Source: Streptomyces sp. NRRL S-350
GTDB lineage: Bacteria > Actinomycetota > Actinomycetes > Streptomycetales > Streptomycetaceae
NCBI RefSeq assembly: GCF_000719705.1
Contig: NZ_JOHO01000008.1
Span: forward strand, 124,001 to 188,000
DNA length: 64,000 bases
Reading direction: 5' to 3'
Shown here: piece after piece, positions 36,685-45,166 of the stretch
Numbering within the stretch: the stretch's first letter is position 1
How the letters are laid out: each line of letters opens with the position of its first letter
Position numbers and translations under genes: made by a program
Notes under the pieces: model-generated
Told to the model about the DNA's origin: nothing
What the model saw: the letters and a program-made list of their open reading frames with translations, nothing else
Databases searched by the model: none

Positions 36685-37803
36685 GTGATGCCACTGTGGT
36701 CACGCGCCCAGCAGCAGGACTACCGCAGCCGGGTGCGGGGCTGCCTGCTCGGCGGGGCCATCGGCGACGCGCTCGGCGCCGGCGTCGAGTTCGAGGCGCT
36801 GGAGAAGATCCGGGCCCAGCACGGCCCGCAGGGCGTCACCGGCTACGTCCCCGCGTACGGACGCACCGGCGCCGTCACCGACGACACCCAGCTCAGCCTG
36901 TTCACCGTCGACGGACTGATCCGCGCCCACATCCGGCGCGACACCGGAAGCTGGCACCCGCCCACCGACCTGCACCTGTCCTACCTGCGCTGGGCCGCCA
37001 CCCAGCGCGACTGGGGCCCGGACGAACGCCGCCCCGACCTCGGCTGGCTCGGCCGCGAGGAGTGGCTGTACGCCGAGCGTGCCCCCGGCCAGGGCTGCCT
37101 GTCCGGTCTCACCGGGCCGAACGCCGACCGCCTCGGCACCCTGGAACTGCCCAAGAACCCGCACTCCAAGGCCTGCGGCACCGTCGTGCGGGCGGCACCG
37201 TTCGGGTTGCTCACCACCTGGGAGCCGGCCCTGGTGTTCCAACTCGCGGTGGAGTGCTCGGTGCTCACCCACGGCCACCCGACCGGCTACCTCGCGGCGG
37301 CAGCCTTCGCGGTGATCGTCCAGTCCGTCGCCCGCGGCGGCACCCTGGAGGAGGGCGTCCACCTCGCGCTCGCCCTGCTCTCCGAACGGCACGCGCACGA
37401 GGAGACGACCGCCGCGCTGCGGGCCGCGCTGGACGCCGTCCGGGCCGGCGAGCCCTCCGCGGACCGGGTCGAGGCGCTGGGGGAGGGCTGGGTCGCCGAG
37501 GAGGCACTGGCGATCGGGGTCTACTGCGCGCTGGTCGCCCACGACGTCCGGTCGGGCCTGCTGCTCGCCGTCAACCACTCCGGGGACAGCGACTCCACCG
37601 GGTCGATCTGCGGCAACCTGCTCGGTGCGCTGCACGGGGACACCGCGCTGCCGCCCGGCCTGGTGGCCGGGGTCGAGGGGCGCGCCGCGATCCTCGAACT
37701 CGCCGACGACTTCGTGCTGGAGCTGATGCACGGCAGCGAACTGCACGACCGGCGGACCCCGGAGGGCGCCAACTGGTCCGCCCGGTACCCGGTGGTGGGC
37801 TGA
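36685..37803 (+). CDS. ADP-ribosylglycohydrolase family protein
   Basis: This 372-residue protein belongs to the DraG/ARH family, which removes ADP-ribose from proteins or small molecules. Metal-binding signatures are visible near the N-terminus (GCLLGGAIGDALGAGVEFE, then TDDTQLSLF) and near the C-terminus (NHSGDSDSTGSICGNLLG). GTG 36685 and ATG 36688 are adjacent candidate starts. AAAGG at 36671-36675 favours the GTG. No ADP-ribosyltransferase gene is adjacent. Confidence 0.9.
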   Translation: MMPLWSRAQQQDYRSRVRGCLLGGAIGDALGAGVEFEALEKIRAQHGPQGVTGYVPAYGRTGAVTDDTQLSLFTVDGLIRAHIRRDTGSWHPPTDLHLSYLRWAATQRDWGPDERRPDLGWLGREEWLYAERAPGQGCLSGLTGPNADRLGTLELPKNPHSKACGTVVRAAPFGLLTTWEPALVFQLAVECSVLTHGHPTGYLAAAAFAVIVQSVARGGTLEEGVHLALALLSERHAHEETTAALRAALDAVRAGEPSADRVEALGEGWVAEEALAIGVYCALVAHDVRSGLLLAVNHSGDSDSTGSICGNLLGALHGDTALPPGLVAGVEGRAAILELADDFVLELMHGSELHDRRTPEGANWSARYPVVG

Positions 37804-37918
37804 GAACGGGCCGGGAACGGGCGCGGGAACGGGCACGGGGACGAGCCGGGGACGAGCCGGGGGAAGGGGCTGGGAAGGGCCGGACCAGGGGTGGGCGGGC
37901 ACTGGGCACGGCGCGGTC

Positions 37919-37968
37919 GCCCGTAGCGCCGACCGCCCCCGACAGGGGCGGCGGACACCGCTACGGGC
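37919..37968. terminator. Bidirectional nested hairpin
   Basis: GCCCGTAGCG and CGCTACGGGC form a 10-bp outer stem. Inside it CCGCCCC and GGGGCGG form a 7-bp stem with a 5-nt loop. It lies between the convergent ADP-ribosylglycohydrolase and DUF397 genes. Upstream, 37804-37870 is a GGAACGGGC-type low-complexity run. Confidence 0.7.
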
Positions 37969-37999
37969 AACCGGTCCGAGGACGGCTCCCGCGCCGGCG

Positions 38000-38209
38000 T
38001 CAGGGTCTGCCGAAGTCGCCCGCGGCCGCCGCCGAGGCGAAGGCGTTCCAGGCCTCGGTCGAGAAGCGCAGCTGCGGGCCGAGGGGGTCCTTGGAGTCCC
38101 GGACCGCGACCGCTCCGCCGACTGGCCGGGCGATCTCCACGCAGGCGCCCTGCCCCCCGCTGTGACTGCTCTTGCGCCATCGGGTTCCGTGCTCGGACGG
38201 GGTGATCAT
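38000..38209 (-). CDS. DUF397 (BldB-type) small protein
   Basis: This 69-residue DUF397 protein has the typical WRKSSHSGGQGACVEIA opening and the VAVRDSKDP strand. The family includes BldB and AbaA-type developmental regulators of Streptomyces, which work with cognate XRE regulators. The ATG overlaps the stop of the upstream XRE gene by four bases, so the pair is co-translated. Confidence 0.9.
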   Translation of the reverse strand: MITPSEHGTRWRKSSHSGGQGACVEIARPVGGAVAVRDSKDPLGPQLRFSTEAWNAFASAAAAGDFGRP

Positions 38210-39132
38210 TCGTTGAATCCCTTTTCGATGTCGGCTATCAGCGACCGGCTCTCCGCGACACCGAGTGCGGCCGCCCTCAGGTAGTCGTAGAGACCGGTAT
38301 AGCGGCGCACATCAGCCTCCTTCTCCAGGTAGAGATCACTCGTCACACCTTCGAAGTAGACAACCGTGGAATCGGCTGACTCGGGGAACTCCAGCAGGGA
38401 GAATGTCCCGGTCATGCCGGGGTGGGCGCCGTGCGAGAACGGGATCACCTGGATGGTGATGTTCGGGCGATGGCTCAACTCCAGCATCTGCCGCAGCTGG
38501 GCGGCCATCACCTCCTTGCTGCCGACCTCGCGGCGCAGCACCGCCTCGTCTATCACGGTCCACAGGCTGCCCAGCTGGTTCTCGCCGTGGACGCGCTCCT
38601 GACGCTTCATCCGGACCTGCACCCGGCGCTGCACGGCCACGGCGTCGGTGTCCGGCTGGGTGCCCTCCACCACGGCCTGGGCGTACCGCTCGGTCTGCAG
38701 CAGGCCCGGCACGAAGGAGGACTCGTACGCGCGGATCGAGGAGGCCTCGGCCTCCAGTCCGATGTAGACGCTGTATGGGGTCGGCATGTCGTTGAAGTCG
38801 TGCCACCAGCCGCGCTGACGCGACTCCTTGGCCATCTCCATGAGGCTGGCGCGCATCTGGTCGTCGGGCACGCCGTACACGTCGCAGAGGTCGCGCACGT
38901 CCCGCTGGCTGATGCTGCGGCGGCCGTTCTCCAGTCGGCTGATCTTCGACTGGGAGACCATCAGGCGGCCGGCGACCTCTTCCGCGGTCATGCCGAGGCC
39001 CTCGCGGAGCTTGCGCAGCTCCGAACCCAGGCGTCGGCGACGCACGGTGGGATTGACGTTGGCGGACACTTCGACCTCCGGCCGGACCTCTGGTGATCGT
39101 TGGAGCGGCAGTCCTCGGAACACTTCGGACAT
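38206..39132 (-). CDS. XRE family regulator with DUF5753 sensor domain (WhiJ-like)
   Basis: The 308-residue regulator has an N-terminal helix-turn-helix (LGSELRKLREGLGMTAEEVA and VSQSKISRLENGRRSISQRDV) and a C-terminal DUF5753 domain (ESSFVPGLLQTERYAQAV, IQVIPFSHGAHPGM, YFEGVTSDLYLEK). WhiJ-type proteins repress development until countered by a partner DUF397 protein, which here is the next gene. I use ATG 39132, preceded by a G-rich ribosome-binding site. A GTG nearer the conserved NVNPTVRRRRLG is also possible. The intergenic side shows a CGGAA...TTCCG dyad near 39232-39247 that could be its operator. Confidence 0.9.
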   Translation of the reverse strand: MSEVFRGLPLQRSPEVRPEVEVSANVNPTVRRRRLGSELRKLREGLGMTAEEVAGRLMVSQSKISRLENGRRSISQRDVRDLCDVYGVPDDQMRASLMEMAKESRQRGWWHDFNDMPTPYSVYIGLEAEASSIRAYESSFVPGLLQTERYAQAVVEGTQPDTDAVAVQRRVQVRMKRQERVHGENQLGSLWTVIDEAVLRREVGSKEVMAAQLRQMLELSHRPNITIQVIPFSHGAHPGMTGTFSLLEFPESADSTVVYFEGVTSDLYLEKEADVRRYTGLYDYLRAAALGVAESRSLIADIEKGFNE

Positions 39133-39410
39133 TGGGACCAACCCCCCTGACTCGGAGCAGCATGACACCTCGGCGCAGGTCGGCGCCGGGGAATCCCTGC
39201 AGCGCGGTAGCACAGATCATCGGAAAAGCGCTTCCGTGAGACAGCGAAAGCCCCCAGGTGGTAATGCGGCTCGGTGACTCGGACGACTACAGGCGACTCA
39301 TGACAACTCTGACGACTCTGACAAGTGGTGCTGCGGGCGCCCCCGGGCTGCCGCGCATGTGCCCCGGGCACGTTCGGGGGCGGGCCGCTGCGGCGTCCGG
39401 GGACGGCAGA

Positions 39411-39452
39411 GGGGCGGTCGCCGGGCGACTTGCGTCGCGGGGCGACCGCCCC
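39411..39452 (-). terminator. Terminator downstream of the GPP34 gene
   Basis: A perfect 12-bp inverted repeat (39411-39422 with 39441-39452) with an inner GCGAC/GTCGC pairing lies 148 nt past the GPP34 stop. The 467-nt gap 39133-39599 otherwise holds the WhiJ-like promoter side and a Gln/His-coding-like stretch (39470-39545) in the GPP34 frame. Confidence 0.65.
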
Positions 39453-39599
39453 TGGGTGCTGCTGGCGGTGCCGGTGGAGCTGGTACTGCTGGTGTTGCGG
39501 GTACTGCGGGTGCGGGTCCTGCTGGTGCTGGTGCTGGCGGTGCTTCCCCGGCGAGCCTTGGTGGGCTTCAGGGTTCTTCGGTGCGCGGTCCGGCTCCGG

Positions 39600-40340
39600 T
39601 CACCGGACGCCGACCCGGGAGTCGGGAACCCGTCCGCCCGAACCCCGGCCCGCCGTACGGGTGCCGGAGCGGCCGGTGGCGGGCCCAGGACTCTGGGAAG
39701 AACGGTTCTGCTGCGTCGGCAGGCCGTTCTGCACGTCCATCACGGCGTGCGCGACCATCCCACCGAGCGGGTCGTACCGGATCAGGTCGCGCAGCCGCGA
39801 CCGCGAGGACCGGCCCTCGTTGCCCGGGTACAGGTGCTTGCCCAGCCCGACCGAGTGGGCGAGCGCGGCGAGCGCGGCCGTCCGCGGATCCGGCGGCACA
39901 CCGGTGCGGATCGCGGTGTCCAGCCGCTGCTTGATCGCGGCGTTGGTGCAGTCGTCGGACGCCTGGTACCGGATCGTCGGCAGCACCCCGCACACCTGGC
40001 CCGGCACGGCCGTGACCATGCCGCAGCGTTCCAGGTGCGCCAGGTAGGTCTGCCGCAGCCCCAGCCGGGGCCCGCCGATCCAGTGCGCCGCGCGGACCGG
40101 ACTGCCGCGTCGGCGCAGCAGTTCCAGTGCGTGGTCAAGGGTCGGGTCACCGGTCGGCCGTGCCAGTACGACAGCGATCCGGTCTCCCTCCGGTACGATC
40201 CGTCCGGCCAGGGACAGCTCGACGAGCTGCGCCCCGGCGAGTCCGAGGTCGAGGGTCTGCGGCTGCGCCGTGGTACCCGTGGTCGGGTCCAAAGCGAGCA
40301 GCAAGAGTTCCTCGGGAACAGTTCTGCGGCTCTTGCCCAT
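39600..40340 (-). CDS. GPP34 (GOLPH3/VPS74-fold) family phosphoprotein
   Basis: The 246-residue protein belongs to the bacterial branch of the GOLPH3/VPS74 family, which in eukaryotes binds PI4P at the Golgi. Actinobacterial members have no established role. Family landmarks are PEELLLLALDPTTGT, LAGAQLVELSLAGRI and LDHALELLRRR. The last 45 residues are Ser/Gly/Arg-rich and non-conserved. ATG 40340 has GGGGAGG upstream. The reading frame stays open for 612 nt beyond the TGA, and the first part of that stretch looks coding-like, so the C-terminus may have been truncated. Confidence 0.85.
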   Translation of the reverse strand: MGKSRRTVPEELLLLALDPTTGTTAQPQTLDLGLAGAQLVELSLAGRIVPEGDRIAVVLARPTGDPTLDHALELLRRRGSPVRAAHWIGGPRLGLRQTYLAHLERCGMVTAVPGQVCGVLPTIRYQASDDCTNAAIKQRLDTAIRTGVPPDPRTAALAALAHSVGLGKHLYPGNEGRSSRSRLRDLIRYDPLGGMVAHAVMDVQNGLPTQQNRSSQSPGPATGRSGTRTAGRGSGGRVPDSRVGVR

Positions 40341-40638
40341 CCAAGCCTCCCCGCGTGGATGAGAGACAGGGTGACGCCTCTCACACGGGCTTGTCGAGTA
40401 CGCCTCCGAATCGTGACCTTGCGGTGAAGGCGCGGAACCGGCGGCCGCGGGCCCGGCGTCTGACCGGTGAACAGGCCGTGGTGCGTCCGTGCGATCGCAA
40501 TAAGCGCCGGTCGGGCGGGGTGTGCGCGGTGGGATCGGCCATCGGTGCCGGAGACTGTACAGGTACACGGGGCGGGGCGTCGGCTTCCCGAAATCGGGTT
40601 CGCCGGTGCCCCGCCGGGCGTTGAGGAGGCTGGGATAC

Positions 40639-43056
40639 GTGGGCGAGTCCCCCGACAGGGTGCTGAGGGACGGCGGACGGGAGCGCGACCAGGAACGCGA
40701 ACGGACCGGCTCGACGGCGAGCGCGGCGGCCGACCCGGCAGCCGGTACCGCCGAATCCCCGGAGCGCGGCTCCGGTGCGGCTGCTGCCGGGGCGTCAGCC
40801 GCGGCCGACGCCGAGGCGACCGCCGCCGACGAGGACTCCTCGGACACCGCTGCGGGGCCCTCCCCGGACGGCTCCGCGGAGGGCTCTGCGGAGAGCTCCG
40901 CGGAGACCGCGAGCAAGACCGCGGGCAGGGCCGGGGGCAAGACCTCCGGCGGAACGCCCGCGAAGGCATCCGCCGACGCTCCGGCGGCGGGGGCCAAGGG
41001 CGGCTCCACGGTCCAACTGCGCGTCCGGGATGTGGACAGCAAGACGACGATGCTGCGGCTGCCGGTGGACAACAAGACCACCGCGCTTCGGCTGCCCGAA
41101 GGGCTCGTGAAGGGTGCTGACTCCGGCAGTTCGGCTGATCAGGGGGACGAGCGGAAGTCCTCGTCGGCGTCCGGCGGGGTGAAGACGTCCGCCGAGCGCC
41201 CCTCCGGCGCCGACCCTCGTCTCGCCATCCGGACGACCGAAGACGTCGACGCCGAAGCCGCCCAAGCCGCCGAAGCCGCCCGGAAGACGGGCGCAGCGGC
41301 CGCGAAGACCGACCCGGCGCGGAAGGTCGAGAAGGCCGGGGACAGCAAGGGCCCCGGGGACAGCAAGGACAGCAAGGAAACCGGGGACAGCAAGGACACC
41401 GAAGACACCGAGGCGGCCTCCGCCGAGGCTGCTCCCGCCGACTCCGAGCCCGCCACGCTGACCACGACCGGGCAGCCTGGTCAGAAGCCGGGCCCGACCG
41501 GGAAGTTGGAGAAGCCCGAGCCGCCGCGCCCGGCCGCCGCCCCCACGGCCGGCACCGTGCCCGAGCCCCCGGCGCCCCGGCCCCTCCCCGAGCCCGAGCC
41601 GGCCCCCGGGCCCGAGCCGCTGCCGAAGCCGGCCCCCAAGCCCGAACCGGGCCCGGCGCCGGCCCCCGAGCCGCTGCCCGAGCCCGACCCGCGGCCGGTG
41701 CCGCCGGTCCCGCCGCTGCCCCGGCCCGAGCCGATGCCGATGCCGGAGCCGGAGCCGGAGTCGCCGCCCTCGCCCGAGAACACGGCCGAGGCGATGGAGG
41801 TCCTGGCCTCCCTCAACGCCCGTCCGGTGTCGCCGCTGCGCCGCGCCCTCAAGCGGGTGACCATCTGGACGGTCTTCCTCGCCGTCGTGCTCGGCGCGGT
41901 CGTGGTGGCCCAACTGCTGCGCCCGCTGCCGGACGCCACCGTGAAGATGACCGCCACGGGCAGCTACACCTTCAGCGGTGACCAGCTCGACCTCGCCTGG
42001 CCGGCCAAGGGCCAGTCCGTGGCCGAGGTGGTGGGCGTCGGCAGTCTCGGCAGCTCGGGCCAGGAGGCGCCGGCGCCGATCGCCAGCGTCACCAAGGTGA
42101 TGAACGCCTACCTGATCCTGCAGAAGTTCCCGCTGAAGAAGGGGGAGAGCGGCCCCAAGATCACCGTCGACCCGCAGGCCGCGCAGGAGTCCGGCAACGG
42201 CGACGAGTCCCGGGTCGCGCTCACCGCGGGTCAGGTCCTCACCGAGTACCAGGCCCTGGAACTGCTGATGCTGCCCTCGGCCAACAACGTGGCCCGGCTG
42301 CTCGCCCGGTACCACTCCGGCTCCGAGGAGGCGTTCGTCAAGCTGATGAACGACACCGCGGCCAAGTTCGGCATGACCAACACCATCTACGCGGACCCGG
42401 CGGGCTACAGCCCGGACACCAAGTCCACCGCCAAGGACCAGCTGAAGCTGGGCGAGCAGGTCATGCAGGACGAGATCTTCCGGCAGATCGTCTCCACCCC
42501 GGAGACCAACTTCAACAATGCGAAGATCCGCAACACCAACACCCTGATCAACCCGAAGACCGGCGTCATCGGCGTCAAGACCGGCTCCAGCACCCCGGCC
42601 GGCGGGTGCCTGATGTGGGCCGCGTACAAGGAGATCGGCGGTGTGAAGCGGCTGATCCTCGGCGTCACCCTGGGCCAGCCGGCCACCTCGCCCCGGGAGG
42701 GTGACGGCATCCTGGACACCGTGCTGAAGGTCAGCGGCAAGCAGATCCAGGCCGCACAGAACGGCGTGACCGGCCAGACCGTGGTGAAGAAGGGCGATGT
42801 CGTCGGCTCGGTGGACGACGGGCTCGGCGGCAAGGTCCGGGTCGTCGCGACCCAGGACCTGGTGGTGGCCGGGTTCCCCGGCATCTCCGGCACGGTCAGC
42901 CTGGACGCGGCGAAGATCCGCCACAACGAGCAGGCCGGCAAGGAGGTCGGCGTGCTGCGGGTGGGCGCGGGGGAGAACAAGGTGGAGGTCCCGGTGGCCC
43001 TCCAGTCCGACCTCAAGCCGCCGTCCATCCAGTCCCGGCTGCTGCGCACGCTGTGA
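40639..43056 (+). CDS. D-alanyl-D-alanine carboxypeptidase (S11) with long cytoplasmic tail
   Basis: This is a penicillin-binding carboxypeptidase that trims the stem peptide of peptidoglycan. The catalytic domain is at about residues 450-720 with Ser-x-x-Lys in IASVTKVM (near 483), Ser-Ala-Asn in PSANNVARLL (near 545) and Lys-Thr-Gly in GVKTGSST (near 646). A single transmembrane helix lies at about 406-428. Everything before it (about 405 residues) is predicted disordered and cytoplasmic, rich in Ala, Glu, Pro, Ser and Thr, and includes the related motifs KTTMLRLP and KTTALRLP and a Pro-Glu repeat tract. GTG 40639 has GAGGAGG nine bases upstream. At 805 residues it is about twice the usual S11 length. 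Confidence 0.92.
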   Translation: MGESPDRVLRDGGRERDQERERTGSTASAAADPAAGTAESPERGSGAAAAGASAAADAEATAADEDSSDTAAGPSPDGSAEGSAESSAETASKTAGRAGGKTSGGTPAKASADAPAAGAKGGSTVQLRVRDVDSKTTMLRLPVDNKTTALRLPEGLVKGADSGSSADQGDERKSSSASGGVKTSAERPSGADPRLAIRTTEDVDAEAAQAAEAARKTGAAAAKTDPARKVEKAGDSKGPGDSKDSKETGDSKDTEDTEAASAEAAPADSEPATLTTTGQPGQKPGPTGKLEKPEPPRPAAAPTAGTVPEPPAPRPLPEPEPAPGPEPLPKPAPKPEPGPAPAPEPLPEPDPRPVPPVPPLPRPEPMPMPEPEPESPPSPENTAEAMEVLASLNARPVSPLRRALKRVTIWTVFLAVVLGAVVVAQLLRPLPDATVKMTATGSYTFSGDQLDLAWPAKGQSVAEVVGVGSLGSSGQEAPAPIASVTKVMNAYLILQKFPLKKGESGPKITVDPQAAQESGNGDESRVALTAGQVLTEYQALELLMLPSANNVARLLARYHSGSEEAFVKLMNDTAAKFGMTNTIYADPAGYSPDTKSTAKDQLKLGEQVMQDEIFRQIVSTPETNFNNAKIRNTNTLINPKTGVIGVKTGSSTPAGGCLMWAAYKEIGGVKRLILGVTLGQPATSPREGDGILDTVLKVSGKQIQAAQNGVTGQTVVKKGDVVGSVDDGLGGKVRVVATQDLVVAGFPGISGTVSLDAAKIRHNEQAGKEVGVLRVGAGENKVEVPVALQSDLKPPSIQSRLLRTL

Positions 43057-43135
43057 ACCGGTGAACGCCTGAACGCCTGAGCCTCTGAACTGAGGAACTT
43101 GAGGAACTGCGGGACTGCGGAAATGCGGAACCGCT

Positions 43136-43181
43136 GAATGCCGAAGGGGAGCCGGTACCAACCGGCTCCCCTTCGGCATTC
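43136..43181. terminator. Strong bidirectional terminator
   Basis: A perfect 21-bp stem (43136-43156 with 43161-43181) with the tetraloop ACCA lies between the convergent carboxypeptidase and glycosyltransferase genes. The 75 nt before it are a GAACTG/GGAACT microrepeat. Confidence 0.88.
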
Positions 43182-43211
43182 GCGCACGCCCGTGCCGACG
43201 CGCCCAGGTGC

Positions 43212-44747
43212 CTACGTGTCGCGGTCGAGCAGCGCGAGCGTGAAGCCGCCGAGGGGGGTCACCCGGTCCGGGTCGCCGTACTGGGCCCGGAGCACCTGCG
43301 CCTGGCCCGTGGGCATGGCGGCCAGCGGGTCCGCGGTGTCACCGAGGACCAGCAGCCAGACCCGTGACCCCGCGCCCACGCAGGCCTGCGGCTGCGGGCA
43401 GGGAGCCGGTGACAGGTCCTCCGCGTCATCGGCGCTCTGCGCGACGAACACCGGGTACGGGCGGACGTCGGACGGCAGGTAGTAGCTGACGCCCGGCCAG
43501 ACCATCGCCCAGGACTCGTCGCCCAGCGGGGCCGCCATCCCGTCCCCGGAGCGGTAGCCGGAGGCGATCGCCCGGGCGGCGGCCTTGAACGGCTCCTCGG
43601 AGCCGTTGTGCGCGCCCACGTACCGCACCGCAGGCTGCTCGGGCAGCGCCGCCACGGCCGGGACGGCGAGCAGCGCCACCGCCAGCAGGCCGGTCGCCGC
43701 GAGGGCCCTGCGCGGCGCCCGGCCGCGGCGTGCCAGGGCCGTGACCGCGCCGTACACCGCCCCGACGCCACCTCCGGCCAGCACCGCCCAGGCCGGCACC
43801 GTGAACAGCAGGTACCGGGCGAGGAAGTACGAGGTGCCGCCCAGACGGGACACCAGCCAGACGCCGACCACCGGCAGCTCTGCGAGCAGCAGCACCTGCC
43901 AGGCCTGCAGCCGTCGGCCGGGCAGCGCCAGCGCCGGGAGCGCCAGCAGGGCGAGGGCGTAGAACACCTGGTCCGAGCCGACCAGGTGCTCGCCGAAGCG
44001 GAGCAGGCCGCGAAGGGACGGGGCGGGGATCCAGCCCAGCTGCCGGTCCGACTGCCTGCTGCCCATCAGCACCACCGGCAGCACCGGCACCGCCGCCACC
44101 GCGACCGCGAGCGGGTACTGCCACAGCAGCCGGCGGTCCGCCGCAGGCCTGGTGCGCCACAGGTGCAGCGCCACCAGGGCGGCCTGCCCGGCCACCGTAC
44201 TGAACGACACCAGGTGCCCGGCGCCGGCCAGCGTCATGGCCACGCAGTACGGCGCCCAGCGGCGCCAGGTCGGCTTCTCCAGCGCCCGCAGCAGGAAGAG
44301 CGTGGCGGCCGCGATCGCACAGGTCACCAGCGCGTACGAGCGCGCCTCCTGGGCGTACCGGGAGACCTCCGGCGGCACCGCGAACAGCAGGCCCGCGCCG
44401 ATCGCCGCCACCCGGTTGCCGAACAGCCGCCGGGCGGTCAGCGCCACGAACGCGGCCGCCCCCGCCATGGCCAGCACGGACGGTATTCGCAGGGACACCG
44501 CCGAGTCGCCGAACACCGAGGTCCAGACGTGCATCAGCAGGTAGTACGCGCCGTTGCTGGCGTCCACGTGCTGGAGCAGCCGCAGCAGATCGCCCAGCGA
44601 GCGGGTGGCCACCGTCGCGGTCGCGATCTCGTCCCGCCACAGGTCCGGCGTGCCCAGCCGGTACCCGCCGACCGCCAGCATCACCACCGCGGGCCACCAC
44701 CACACCTGCCCCGACAGTCGGACGACCGGGCGTATAGCAGGTCTCAT
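43212..44747 (-). CDS. Polytopic membrane glycosyltransferase (GT39/ArnT-like)
   Basis: The 511-residue protein has about 11 transmembrane segments and the first-loop acidic motif DLWRDEIATA that marks GT-C fold enzymes (protein mannosyltransferase, ArnT and mycobacterial relatives), which use polyprenyl-phosphate sugars. It also has RIPSVLAMAGA and an extracytoplasmic C-terminal domain. The acceptor is unknown; cell-wall glycan or protein are options. ATG 44747 begins just before the first helix with AAGGA upstream. The frame is open 80 codons further but only as Arg/Gly-rich shadow. Confidence 0.84.
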   Translation of the reverse strand: MRPAIRPVVRLSGQVWWWPAVVMLAVGGYRLGTPDLWRDEIATATVATRSLGDLLRLLQHVDASNGAYYLLMHVWTSVFGDSAVSLRIPSVLAMAGAAAFVALTARRLFGNRVAAIGAGLLFAVPPEVSRYAQEARSYALVTCAIAAATLFLLRALEKPTWRRWAPYCVAMTLAGAGHLVSFSTVAGQAALVALHLWRTRPAADRRLLWQYPLAVAVAAVPVLPVVLMGSRQSDRQLGWIPAPSLRGLLRFGEHLVGSDQVFYALALLALPALALPGRRLQAWQVLLLAELPVVGVWLVSRLGGTSYFLARYLLFTVPAWAVLAGGGVGAVYGAVTALARRGRAPRRALAATGLLAVALLAVPAVAALPEQPAVRYVGAHNGSEEPFKAAARAIASGYRSGDGMAAPLGDESWAMVWPGVSYYLPSDVRPYPVFVAQSADDAEDLSPAPCPQPQACVGAGSRVWLLVLGDTADPLAAMPTGQAQVLRAQYGDPDRVTPLGGFTLALLDRDT

Positions 44748-44987
44748 CGGGTCCTTCGTCTCCTTCTCGCAGCGTGCGGGGCGCGGCGTGCGGGGCGCGG
44801 GGCGCAGGTCGAACGCTTGCGGGCAGGCTACTTGACCCGTCCTGACACCCCGTCGGCGCCCGACCCCCGCACGCAGCCCGCTCCCCGCCGCGGCCCAGCC
44901 CCACCGCTCCCCGCCCCCACCACTCCCCAACCCGCCCACCATCCCCGATCCGGTACGCTGTGAACGGCCTCGCCGCAGCCTGGCCAC

Positions 44988-45060
44988 GCCTCAGTAGCTC
45001 AGGGGATAGAGCACGGCTCTCCTAAAGCCGGTGTCGCAGGTTCGAATCCTGCCTGGGGCA
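44988..45060 (+). tRNA. tRNA-Arg (anticodon CCU)
   Basis: A 73-nt cloverleaf is visible. The acceptor GCCTCAG pairs with CTGGGGC, the anticodon stem CGGCT/AGCCG carries loop CTCCTAA (anticodon CCT), and the T-arm is GCAGG-TTCGAAT-CCTGC. It decodes AGG. CCA is not encoded. TACGCT near 44954 may be the -10 box. Confidence 0.95.
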
Positions 45061-45079
45061 CGACGCGGAACGCAGGTCG

Positions 45080-45113
45080 CAGGCCCCCCGCCCACTCCGG
45101 GCCGGGGGGCCTG
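45080..45113 (+). terminator. Terminator after tRNA-Arg
   Basis: CAGGCCCCCC (45080-45089) pairs with GGGGGGCCTG (45104-45113) and is followed by CCCCTTTT. It may also serve the convergent nitrilase-family gene. Confidence 0.75.
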
Positions 45114-45166
45114 CCCCTTTTCCGGACGGCTGCGGCCGCCGACTCGTTCCGCCTCTCGCGCGCCGG

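Noticed and set aside
38988..39371. Minus-strand frame beginning MPGAHARQ upstream of the WhiJ-like gene.
   Set aside because: It overlaps the XRE gene in a different frame and carries no domain. It is the tail of the open frame that runs on past the GPP34 stop.
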